Position numbers and translations under genes: made by a program. A DNA stretch of 60,952 nt, taken from assembly GCA_937982115.1 (NCBI GenBank), contig CALJNE010000081.1, positions 1 to 60,952 on the forward strand, given 5' to 3'. Shown piece by piece: positions 27,646 to 36,046 of this stretch; the first letter of the stretch is position 1, and each line of letters starts with the position of its first letter. Below the pieces are notes generated by a model. That model was not told where the DNA came from. It was given only the letters and a program-made list of their open reading frames with translations, and searched no databases. This DNA comes from an uncultured Bacteroidales bacterium (GTDB lineage: Bacteria > Bacteroidota > Bacteroidia > Bacteroidales > ML635J-15).

Positions 27646-28179
27646 ATGTTCAGAAAATTATCAATTCACGAGATGGGACGACTAAGTCCTGAAGAGTTCA
27701 AAAATCAAAAGAAAATTCCTTTAATTTGTGTTCTGGAGGATATTCGTTCTCACCATAATACCGGTTCAGTTTTCAGGACTTGTGATGCTTTTGCTTGCGA
27801 GGCAGTTTATTTATGTGGAATTACCGGAACACCACCGCACAGAGACATACACAAAACCGCTCTCGGAGCAACCGAAACTGTTAACTGGAAGTATTATAAA
27901 AATGCTGTTGATGCAGTTACCGAACTCAAAAATTCTGGATATAAAATTGTACTTCTGGAAATTGCAGAAGGAAGTACTCTTCTTGATGATTTTGTGGTAA
28001 ATCCCGACGATAAAATTGCTTTAGTACTCGGAAATGAAGTTAATGGAATTACTGATATATTATTTGAACTGGCTGATGATTGTATCGAAATTCCGCAGTA
28101 CGGAACAAAACATTCCCTCAATGTTTCTGTTAGTGCCGGTATCGCTGTATGGACATTATCTAAAAAGTTTAGGGGGTAG
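27646..28179 (+). CDS. SpoU/TrmH family RNA 2'-O-methyltransferase
   Basis: 177 residues. The SPOUT family motifs are all readable: ENIR-like motif 1 as VLEDIRSHHNTGSVFRTCDAF, motif 2 LVLGNEVNGI and motif 3 IPQYGTKHSLNVSVSAGIAVW. It should methylate a ribose 2'-OH in tRNA or rRNA using SAM bound in a trefoil knot. The protein is a short form with no N-terminal substrate-binding domain. Its stop codon is the first unit of a tetranucleotide array. Confidence 0.92.
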   Translation: MFRKLSIHEMGRLSPEEFKNQKKIPLICVLEDIRSHHNTGSVFRTCDAFACEAVYLCGITGTPPHRDIHKTALGATETVNWKYYKNAVDAVTELKNSGYKIVLLEIAEGSTLLDDFVVNPDDKIALVLGNEVNGITDILFELADDCIEIPQYGTKHSLNVSVSAGIAVWTLSKKFRG

Positions 28180-28371
28180 TTAGTTGGTTTAGTTAGTCAG
28201 TTAGTTAGTTGGTTGGTTGGTTAGTCAGTTGGTTAGTTAGTCAGTTGGTTAGTTAGTCAGTTGGTTGGTTAGTCAGTTGGTTGGTTAGTCAGTTGGTTAG
28301 TTAGTCAGTTGGTTAGTTAGTTGGTTAGTTAGTCAGTTAGTTGGATAGTTGGTTGGTTAGTTGGATAGTTT
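28177..28371. repeat. Tetranucleotide array of YRGT units
   Basis: About 48 nearly uninterrupted four-base units, almost all TAGT, CAGT or TGGT, start at the stop codon of the methyltransferase gene. Higher-order blocks such as TTAGTTAGTCAGTTGG recur. The array is full of in-frame stops on the plus strand and is not coding. It resembles slippage-prone microsatellites seen between genes. Confidence 0.9.
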
Positions 28372-28553
28372 TTGGGGATAAAAAAAAATGAATTAGTGCT
28401 ATTCGTGAAATTCGTGGCAAAAACCTTAAGCCACTAATGAAACGAATAATCAATAATTACTAATAAACCGTTTCGAATTTTAAGGTGGTTGAGTATGATA
28501 AAGTGCTTATGAATGCTTTTGTTCCTGCACTTTGTTCAAATCTCTTCTAACTT
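28372..28553. other. Noncoding stretch with repeat-like words
   Basis: After the tetranucleotide array comes a short region with ATTCGTGAAATTCGTGGCAA (28399-28418), which looks like a degraded interspersed element from familiarity with other Bacteroidota genomes. It includes a direct repeat of ATTCGTG. No ORF or clear terminator was seen. Confidence 0.35.
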
Positions 28554-29135
28554 CTACCTTGGAATGATACCGTACAAGCAAAGTTTAATTATGCTTTCGA
28601 TAAATTGCTTTTTGTCAAGTTCGCTATCTATTCCGAAAAGAGGAATTTCAAGGCTTTTTAATGTAGTGAAAATTACATAACTTGTTTCATCTATATCTTC
28701 AATTGAAAAATCACCTCTATCAACACCTTGTTTTAATATTCCTCTTAAAGCTTCAATTTCAATATTGTCAAATTCTTTTCTGTTGGCATTTATTACATTC
28801 AATTGTTCAAATAAATCGTTTTTTAGAGCGGAATAAAAATTACTTATTTTTTCGAGATATTGCATTCTTGCATATACATAAGCAAAAAGCCTGTTGATTG
28901 GTGTTGCTTCTTGATTTATTGCTTCCTGAAGATTTTTTTGTAGCTTTTCAGCTTCAACTTTTATAACTTCCTGAAAAACTTCTTCTTTATTTTTAAAATA
29001 ATAATATATACCCGTTTTACTGACTTTTGTGAAAGCCGAAATATCATCCAGAGTGGTTTTCTTGTATCCAAATTTGCTGAAGGCCAATGATGCTGCCTTG
29101 ATTATTTCTTGCTTTGTTAATTCGTGATTATCCAT
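28554..29135 (-). CDS. TetR/AcrR family transcriptional regulator
   Basis: About 193 residues from the ATG at 29135. The longer frame to 29195 adds 20 residues that do not look like TetR sequence. The N-terminal helix-turn-helix is clear: IIKAASLAFSKFGYKKTTLD, ISAFTKVSKTGIYYYFKNKE. The C-terminal ligand domain is unassigned. It is divergent from aroA with about 105 bases between starts. An inverted repeat (29170-29189) in that gap is a plausible own operator, so it may regulate itself. The effector is unknown. Confidence 0.9.
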   Translation of the reverse strand: MDNHELTKQEIIKAASLAFSKFGYKKTTLDDISAFTKVSKTGIYYYFKNKEEVFQEVIKVEAEKLQKNLQEAINQEATPINRLFAYVYARMQYLEKISNFYSALKNDLFEQLNVINANRKEFDNIEIEALRGILKQGVDRGDFSIEDIDETSYVIFTTLKSLEIPLFGIDSELDKKQFIESIIKLCLYGIIPR

Positions 29136-29169
29136 ATTTTTTATTTTATTCGAGCTTGCAAATATACAA

Positions 29170-29189
29170 TTTTTGTTTTTTAACAAAAA
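29170..29189. promoter_or_regulatory. Candidate TetR operator (inverted repeat)
   Basis: TTTTTGTT - TTTT - AACAAAAA: perfect 8-bp arms with a 4-base spacer, between the divergent TetR and aroA genes. TetR proteins usually bind such palindromes in the divergent gap, but this one is very A/T-rich and could be chance. Confidence 0.35.
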
Positions 29190-29224
29190 ATTCAAAATAT
29201 TTTTTCTATATTTTGTGTAATTTT

Positions 29225-29232
29225 TAATTTTG
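29225..29232 (+). promoter_or_regulatory. -7 element of aroA
   Basis: TAATTTTG fits TAnnTTTG and ends 8 bases before the ATG at 29241, which would give an almost leaderless message. Confidence 0.35.
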
Positions 29233-29240
29233 TTGTTGTG

Positions 29241-30476
29241 ATGAAATCAGTTTCAAAAATTATCGCTCCTCCTTCAAAAAGTTTTGAGCAAAGATTGCTA
29301 GCAGCTTCTTTATTGTCTCAAAAAGAATGTATTATCAATAATGCAGGAAACAGCGAGGATGTTGCTGCAACACGAGAAATTGTAAAAACTCTGGGAACAG
29401 AAATTGAATTTTTATCTCCAGAAAAATATAAAATAATACCCCAATATAAGGAAACTGAAAAAATATTACTGGATTGCAGAGAATCGGGATTTTGTGCAAG
29501 ATTTTTTCCTGTTGTTGCAATGCTGTTTACTAAAAATTTTACAATAACAGGACAAGGGAGCTTATTACAAAGACCAATAGTTAAATCTTTTGATGTTTTA
29601 ACCAGAAAATCCGGGATAATCGAAGCAAACGGGAGTTTCTTGCCAGCATTTTTTAAAAACTGTATTTTACTTCCAGATGTATATATAATTGATGGTCGCC
29701 ACACTTCACAATTTACCAGTGGTTTATTAATGGCTCTTCCCGTGTTGAAAGGAAAATCATTAATTGTATCTAAAAATACCGTAAGTGTGGATTATTTACT
29801 TCTTACTATTAATGTGATGAATTTGTTTGAGGTACACGTACATCTTAGTAAGGTAGAAAAAGATTATTATTTCGATATTCCGGGTGGTCAGAAGTATGTG
29901 CCGGGAGAATTTACAGTAGAAGGAGACTGGAGTAGTGTTGCTCCTCTTATTGTTGGTGCTGCTGTTATGTCGGATATTTCTTTTTCGGGATTAAATTTTA
30001 ATTCTTTACAGGCTGACATAAAAATTCTTGATTTGCTGGATTTTGCTAATGTTAATTATGATATTAAAAACGAAAATCTTAGGGTTTCAAAATCTGAAAT
30101 AAAATCATTTGAATTTGATGCAACACATTGTCCCGACCTTATACCTGCAATCAGCATATTAGCTGTTTTCGGGGATTCTGTCTCAAAAATCAAAGGAGCA
30201 AAGAGACTTATCCATAAAGAAAGTAACAGAGCAGAGGCATTGAAAAATGAACTTAAAAAGATTGGTGTTAATATTTCTTTGAAAAATGATTATTTGATTA
30301 TTGAAGCAAATAAGAAAATTCAACCTGCAGTTTTGGATTCCTATAACGACCATAGATTGGCAATGGCATTTTCAATACTTGAAATTTTCACACAAGGAAA
30401 AATTTCGGTTAATGATAAAAATTGTGTCAAAAAATCTTATCCAAATTATTTTGAAGATTTAAAAAAACTGTTATAA
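29241..30476 (+). CDS. aroA: 3-phosphoshikimate 1-carboxyvinyltransferase (EPSP synthase)
   Basis: 411 residues from the ATG at 29241; an adjacent in-frame GTG at 29238 is a less likely start. Features of the family are visible: APPSKSFEQRLLAASLL at the N terminus (phosphoenolpyruvate and shikimate-3-phosphate site), DGRHTSQFTSGLLMALPVL in the middle, and IKGAKRLIHKESNRAEALKNELKKIG and SYNDHRLAMAF in the C-terminal domain. It makes EPSP in the shikimate pathway to aromatic amino acids. It is not beside other aro genes here. Confidence 0.93.
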   Translation: MKSVSKIIAPPSKSFEQRLLAASLLSQKECIINNAGNSEDVAATREIVKTLGTEIEFLSPEKYKIIPQYKETEKILLDCRESGFCARFFPVVAMLFTKNFTITGQGSLLQRPIVKSFDVLTRKSGIIEANGSFLPAFFKNCILLPDVYIIDGRHTSQFTSGLLMALPVLKGKSLIVSKNTVSVDYLLLTINVMNLFEVHVHLSKVEKDYYFDIPGGQKYVPGEFTVEGDWSSVAPLIVGAAVMSDISFSGLNFNSLQADIKILDLLDFANVNYDIKNENLRVSKSEIKSFEFDATHCPDLIPAISILAVFGDSVSKIKGAKRLIHKESNRAEALKNELKKIGVNISLKNDYLIIEANKKIQPAVLDSYNDHRLAMAFSILEIFTQGKISVNDKNCVKKSYPNYFEDLKKLL

Positions 30477-30809
30477 ATTTTATCCTTGTATGTGCAGACA
30501 TTTCATTTATTGTATTAAGAAACTTTCAAAAAAAAACATGATAAAAGTTTCTTTGCGAGAGCACTGCGAAAAAGCTTTGCGTATCTTTGCGGTTAAAGAG
30601 CAGAATTACAGCCATATATAAAAATTTAAACGGATGACAGCTAACTATAAACTATTGTCAATTTAATAAAGCCAAAATCTCAATATATTCATTGATAATT
30701 TCAATCTTGGGAAAAAACGAAAAACAATTTTTTTTAAAATATAATCTTTTTATTATCAATGAATTAAAAAAAATTGTAATTTTATTGTTCAAAAACATTA
30801 ATATTTGCC
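30477..30809. other. Intergenic region with a degraded repeat
   Basis: The 333 bases between aroA and the T9SS giant contain a CTTTGCG-rich block (30550-30600: TTTCTTTGCGAGAGCACTGC followed by GCTTTGCGTATCTTTGCGG). This resembles intergenic repeat remnants I know from many Bacteroidota genomes. The rest is A/T-rich with no convincing ORF or RNA; a short frame from 30692 overlaps the signal peptide region of the next gene and is rejected. Confidence 0.45.
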
Positions 30810-33800
30810 ATGAAAAGTATTTTAAGTTTGTTGCTATTGTTTTTTGTTGTTCAAGCTCTTTATTCTCAGTATGAATTTGTCGAGAATAAGGGACAATGGC
30901 ACGAAAATGTGCTTTATAAAATGAATCTTAACGATGGTGCAATATTTTTCGAAAATAATTGCCTGACTTTTGCCTTTATTTCTCAGGAAGATATGAATTA
31001 TTCTGCTGCTCATCATGGCAGTGAGAGTCATGTTTCCCCACTTATTAAAGCTGCTCATGCTTATAAAATGAATTTTAAAAACTCAAAACCAAATCCAATT
31101 CTTCGCCCTGATTTAATTAAGCCGGATTATCATAATTATTTTATTGGAAACGACCCGTCAAAATGGACATCTTTTGTGAATAAATACGGTTTAATAAGAT
31201 ATTCTGATGTTTATCCCGGAATTGATTTTGTATTTTATGCCATGCCTTATGGTTTGAAATATGACATTGTACTTGCACCAGGAGCTGATTATAAACAAAT
31301 AGAATTAGAGTATCAAGGAGCCGATTATATTTATATCGAAAATGGAAATTTAATAATAAACACCACGGTAAATCAGGTGCTTGAGCAAAAACCTTATGCA
31401 TATCAAATTATTAAGGGCGATACAATTGAAATTCCATGTAGTTATGTTTTGAAGAATAATTTGGTAAGTTTTAAAATTTTAGGAAAATATGATAAAACCA
31501 AAGAACTTATTATTGACCCAACATTAGTATTCTCTACTTATACCGGTTCAACCGGAGATAATTGGGGCTTTACTGCTACCTGGGATTATAATGATAATGT
31601 TTATAGTGGGGGAATTGTTTTTGCTGTTGGTTATCCGACTTCAGTGGGAGCATATCAGGTTAATTTTGCGGGAGGAACTGCTCCATTGCCATGGGCACCA
31701 AATTATTACGGTAATGGGTGTGATATCGGCATTATAAAATACAATCCTACAGGAACTCAACGTCTTTTTGCAACTTATCTAGGTGGAACAACAGGTCAGG
31801 AAATGCCACATAGTCTTGTTGTTAATGAATATAACGAACTTGTTATAATGGGAACAACCGGTTCTTATGATTTTCCAACCACACCTGGAGCATTTCAGCA
31901 GTCATTTGCAGGCGGGGATTCTCTGGTTTACGATAATGTTATAGGATTTGCCGGCGGTGTTGACATTTTCGTGGCAAAACTCAGCGAAAATGGGGCACAG
32001 TTATTAGGAAGTTCCTATGTCGGCGGGTCTAAAAATGACGGATTAAATTTCAAAATTCATTATACACATCCCGACCCTGTTACAGGTATAAATTACGTTA
32101 AAATGCACGGAAATGATTCCTTATATTTTAATTATGGAGATGGTGCAAGAGGTGAGGTAATTGTTGATAAAAAAGGGTTTATTTATGTTGGTACAAATAC
32201 CTTTTCTACAAATTTTCCGCAGGGGATAAATCCCGGTTATCAAACAACAAGTGGAGGAGGTCAGGATGGTATAGTTTTTAAACTTAATCCAAATCTTACT
32301 CAACTTGTATGGAGTTCTTATCTCGGAGGTTCTCAGGATGATGCAATTTTTAGCTTAAGCCTTACCGAAAATGAAGATGTAATTGTTGCCGGTGGTACTG
32401 TTTCACATAATTTCCCAGTTACTGCCGGAGCATATAATACAAGCCATAACGGTGGTAGTACGGATGCTTTTGTTTCAAAACTCAATAAAGACGGAAATTT
32501 ACTTTTGGCCTCAACATATTTTGGTTCAAACGTTTATGACAATGCCTTTTTTGTACGCACCGACAGGTATGATTATATCTATATCTGCGGTCAAACAAAA
32601 GCTCCGGGAAATCAGCTTATTTTTAATGCAGCCTATAACAATCCAAATAGTGGTCAGTTTATTACAAAGTTTACCAATAATCTTGGCTCAGTAATCTGGT
32701 CAACAAGAATTGGTTCGGGAAACGGACGACCGAATATTTCCATTACTGCTTTTGCTGTTGATGTTTGCAATCGTGTTTATCTCTCAGGTTGGGGAAGAGA
32801 ATGGGTACAAACCTATTATAATGCTCAAGGGAATTATTATACCTGGGCAGATCAATTTGGTACAAAAGGAATGCCTGTTACTCCTGACGCAATTCAAACA
32901 ACTACTGATGGACAGGATTTTTATGTTGCCGTTCTTAGCGAAGATGCTTCTGCTCTCGAATATGCCAGTTTCTTCGGAGAATTGAACTATCCTCAATGTG
33001 GATATTCAGGTCGAGACCATGTTGACGGCGGAACAAGCCGTTTTGATAAAAAAGGACATATCATTCAGAGCGTTTGTGCATCTTGCGGAGGATGTCAGCA
33101 TTTTCCTGTAAGTCCTAATCCCGGAGCATGGTCAACTTCAAATAATTCTACAAATTGCAATAATGCAGTTTTTAAAATTCGTATCATCGAAAACCTTGCA
33201 GAAGCTAGTTTCGACCCTGTACCGGCAGGCTGTGCTCCTTACACGGTGAATTTTGTCAATCATTCTCAGGGAACAACATACCAATGGAACTTTGGTGATG
33301 GTTCTCAATTAAGCAATGCATATAATCCTTCGCATACCTATACACAAGGAGGTATCTTTACCGTAACTCTTGTTGTCAGCGACCCGGCAAGTTGTAATCT
33401 TTTCGATACTCTTACACGCGAAATTATTGTTATGGACCCAAATCCTACTTTTCTTCCAGATATAAATATTTGCCCTGGTCAACAGACTATTATTGGACCT
33501 AATTTTACTTATCCTCCCGGAACAACTTTTCAGTGGCAGGGAGGAGGATTAAATAATTATAATATTCAAAATCCAATTGCCTCGCCTGCGCAAACAACAA
33601 ATTACTTATTAGTAGCATCAAGCGTTTGTACTGATACAGTCTGGCAAAGAGTTGTGGTGTATCAACCTGATTTTCAGTTGACTGTCTCAAATGATACCAT
33701 GATTTGCCCGGGTGGAAGTGTTGTTCTTACTGCTAACACAAATGGTGCTGCAAATACATACCAATGGTCTTCCAACCCATCGTTTAATCCCATATTATCA

Positions 33801-35825
33801 ACAAATCAGACTTTTACTGTTTCTCCGTCTGCTAACACAGCATATTATGTGAGGGCTTATGAAAGTACTTGTAATACTTTTTTGCAGGAACAAGTGAATG
33901 TTACAATACATCAGTTCAATTATTCTGTGCCTCCTCAATTTGTGATATGCCCCGGTGAAACGACTACGCTTTCGATAACAAACAATAATCCCTCGGATGT
34001 ATTATCTTATCAATGGGGGCCTGTGTCTCAGATAATAAGTGGTGCAAATACGGCAAATCCAGTGGTAGGTCCGGCAACAAATACAACTTATTACGTTACC
34101 GTAACAAATCAAATGGGATGTACTTCAACTGCCTCAACTGATGTGGTTATTAATAATGTTTCACTATCCACTCCGCAGCTGACGCATAACTTGTGTTATG
34201 GTGATTGTAATGGGACTGCCAGCATTTCCGCAATTCAAGGAATTCAACCTTTTAATTTCACATGGAGTACCGGACAAAATGGAACACAAATTAATGGATT
34301 ATGTGCAGGTAATTATAGCGTAACTTTATCTGATTTTTATGGATGTACCACAGCTGCTAATTTTACAATAAACCAACCTCCACAATTAGTCAGCAGTTTT
34401 ACAAATGTAGTACAGCCTCAATGTGATGGCATTGGCTATGGGGCAGCTACTGTAGTTCCGGGTGGCGGAACACCTCCGTATTCTTATGCATGGTCTTATG
34501 GTGGAAATCAAAGTACAAACAATCAACTTCTTACGGGTACAAATTATGTTACTATAACCGATGCAAACGGATGTTCTCATATTAATAATATTTTTATGGC
34601 ACCTCCATCGGATTTAGTGTCATCGGTGCAAGAAGTTGTCAATATTTCCTGTTACGGAGCATGCGACGGAAGCATAAGGGTTCAGGCTTTTTTAGGAACT
34701 CCACCTTATAATTATGTTTGGTCAAACGGAAGTTTCGGAGATTATATTACGGGTTTGTGTCCTGGAATTTATACTGTAACAATTATTGATGCTGAAAACT
34801 GTGTTACACATCAACAGCAGGTTGTTTCTCAACCATATCCTTTAGTTGCAACTCCTACAATTATTTCGCCGGTAAGATGTCATGGTGAAACAGCTACTAT
34901 TTCGTCCTTTATAACCGGTGGAACGATGCCATATTCTGTTGTCTGGTCTAACTTACACACAGGTATTGGTTATAACACTGTTACAGCAGGCACATATCAA
35001 CTTACGGTAACTGACAATCAAGGTTGTACTGCCACAGCGGAAATAACAGTTACTCAGCCCGAACCTCTAAGCATGCAATCAAGTTTACAAAATCAGATAT
35101 GCGATGGAGTTTGCAACGGTGAGCTTTATGCTGTTGTATCTGGTGGGGTAGAGCCATATAGTTTTTCCTGGTCAAATCAGCATAACGGAAGTTACCTGAT
35201 TGGACTTTGCAGTGGTGATTATACTCTTACAGTAACTGATGCAAATAATTGTACAAAAATACAACAGTATTCTGTTCAGAACTTGAATTATGTACCTGAT
35301 TTGACTGTCTCTGCAACCGATACAGTAATTTTCCGAGGTCAAAATGTGGGATTATATGCAAATTCTACCTCTGTTGGAAGCTACACTTGGAATAATGTTC
35401 AGTTTCTTAACAATAATCAAATTCAAAATCCAATTGCAACCCCTGTTCAGGATGGCTATTTTTCTGTAGTATTCAGAGACTCTCACGGATGTTTGGTTAC
35501 CGATTCAATTTTTATCAGAGTTAAAGAAGTGATATGTGGAGAACCATATATTTTTATTCCCAATGCTTTTACGCCAAATAATGATGGAGTTAATGATTAT
35601 TTTAAAGCATATTTCCCTCCAAACATGGTAACCGAGATTTACCTTGCTGTTTATGACAGATGGGGCAATATTATTTTTGAAACAGATAATATTAATACTC
35701 AAGGTTGGGATGGCACCTACAAAGGCGAAAAACTCGGAACTGATGTTTATGTTTTTATGTTCAAAGCCAGATGTTTGGATAATATGGAGTATGTAAATCA
35801 CGGGAATGTAACCTTGTTAAGGTAG
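30810..35825 (+). CDS. Giant T9SS type B surface protein with SprB-like repeats
   Basis: 1671 residues. A signal peptide (about 1-20, ending LYSQ) is followed by a DUF7948-like N-terminal domain (FVENKGQWHENVLYKMNLND). A propeller region with SBBP-like repeats follows (FSTYTGSTGDNWGF, ATYLGGTTGQEMP, SSYLGGSQDDAIF). Next come a PKD domain near 805-880 (YQWNFGDGSQLSNAYNPSHTY), Ig-like segments, and five SprB-like repeats of about 70 residues with paired cysteines and W-S cores (FTWSTGQNGTQINGLCAGNY; TVTDANNCT). The C terminus is a type B T9SS/CHU_C domain (IPNAFTPNNDGVNDYF, YDRWGNIIFET, GTDVYVFMFKA). It is expected on the cell surface as an adhesin or gliding-type component. No sprF/PorP-type partner is adjacent. 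Confidence 0.93.
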   Translation: MKSILSLLLLFFVVQALYSQYEFVENKGQWHENVLYKMNLNDGAIFFENNCLTFAFISQEDMNYSAAHHGSESHVSPLIKAAHAYKMNFKNSKPNPILRPDLIKPDYHNYFIGNDPSKWTSFVNKYGLIRYSDVYPGIDFVFYAMPYGLKYDIVLAPGADYKQIELEYQGADYIYIENGNLIINTTVNQVLEQKPYAYQIIKGDTIEIPCSYVLKNNLVSFKILGKYDKTKELIIDPTLVFSTYTGSTGDNWGFTATWDYNDNVYSGGIVFAVGYPTSVGAYQVNFAGGTAPLPWAPNYYGNGCDIGIIKYNPTGTQRLFATYLGGTTGQEMPHSLVVNEYNELVIMGTTGSYDFPTTPGAFQQSFAGGDSLVYDNVIGFAGGVDIFVAKLSENGAQLLGSSYVGGSKNDGLNFKIHYTHPDPVTGINYVKMHGNDSLYFNYGDGARGEVIVDKKGFIYVGTNTFSTNFPQGINPGYQTTSGGGQDGIVFKLNPNLTQLVWSSYLGGSQDDAIFSLSLTENEDVIVAGGTVSHNFPVTAGAYNTSHNGGSTDAFVSKLNKDGNLLLASTYFGSNVYDNAFFVRTDRYDYIYICGQTKAPGNQLIFNAAYNNPNSGQFITKFTNNLGSVIWSTRIGSGNGRPNISITAFAVDVCNRVYLSGWGREWVQTYYNAQGNYYTWADQFGTKGMPVTPDAIQTTTDGQDFYVAVLSEDASALEYASFFGELNYPQCGYSGRDHVDGGTSRFDKKGHIIQSVCASCGGCQHFPVSPNPGAWSTSNNSTNCNNAVFKIRIIENLAEASFDPVPAGCAPYTVNFVNHSQGTTYQWNFGDGSQLSNAYNPSHTYTQGGIFTVTLVVSDPASCNLFDTLTREIIVMDPNPTFLPDINICPGQQTIIGPNFTYPPGTTFQWQGGGLNNYNIQNPIASPAQTTNYLLVASSVCTDTVWQRVVVYQPDFQLTVSNDTMICPGGSVVLTANTNGAANTYQWSSNPSFNPILSTNQTFTVSPSANTAYYVRAYESTCNTFLQEQVNVTIHQFNYSVPPQFVICPGETTTLSITNNNPSDVLSYQWGPVSQIISGANTANPVVGPATNTTYYVTVTNQMGCTSTASTDVVINNVSLSTPQLTHNLCYGDCNGTASISAIQGIQPFNFTWSTGQNGTQINGLCAGNYSVTLSDFYGCTTAANFTINQPPQLVSSFTNVVQPQCDGIGYGAATVVPGGGTPPYSYAWSYGGNQSTNNQLLTGTNYVTITDANGCSHINNIFMAPPSDLVSSVQEVVNISCYGACDGSIRVQAFLGTPPYNYVWSNGSFGDYITGLCPGIYTVTIIDAENCVTHQQQVVSQPYPLVATPTIISPVRCHGETATISSFITGGTMPYSVVWSNLHTGIGYNTVTAGTYQLTVTDNQGCTATAEITVTQPEPLSMQSSLQNQICDGVCNGELYAVVSGGVEPYSFSWSNQHNGSYLIGLCSGDYTLTVTDANNCTKIQQYSVQNLNYVPDLTVSATDTVIFRGQNVGLYANSTSVGSYTWNNVQFLNNNQIQNPIATPVQDGYFSVVFRDSHGCLVTDSIFIRVKEVICGEPYIFIPNAFTPNNDGVNDYFKAYFPPNMVTEIYLAVYDRWGNIIFETDNINTQGWDGTYKGEKLGTDVYVFMFKARCLDNMEYVNHGNVTLLR

Positions 35826-35826
35826 A

Positions 35827-35869
35827 AGGAGAAAGGGAAAAAGGAGAAAGGGAAAAGGTACAAGGTACA
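35827..35869. repeat. Purine-rich direct repeats after the T9SS gene
   Basis: AGGAGAAAGGGAAAA occurs twice in tandem (35827-35841 and 35842-35856), followed by GGTACAA and GGTACA. The remaining bases to 36046 hold no ORF I can support and no clear terminator. Confidence 0.75.
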
Positions 35870-36046
35870 TTGAGCAAATAAATAATACAACGGAAACAAC
35901 CTACTCCTGCACAAACATTAAAACGACAAACTGAAAAACTACTAAAAAAATGTACGTGTCAGTACAAAGCGAACTATAATTATCGCGGATAATTTGCAGG
36001 ATGCACAATTAAGCTAATTGTCGCATTTTGAATTTTTTCGTACAAC

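Noticed and set aside
28177-28371. Coding repeat protein from the tetranucleotide array
   Set aside because: A four-base period shifts frame every unit and gives stops within a few codons on both strands.
30692-30874. Short frame of 60 codons upstream of the T9SS gene
   Set aside because: It overlaps the signal peptide of the large gene in another frame, has no recognisable features and reads through A/T-rich noncoding DNA.
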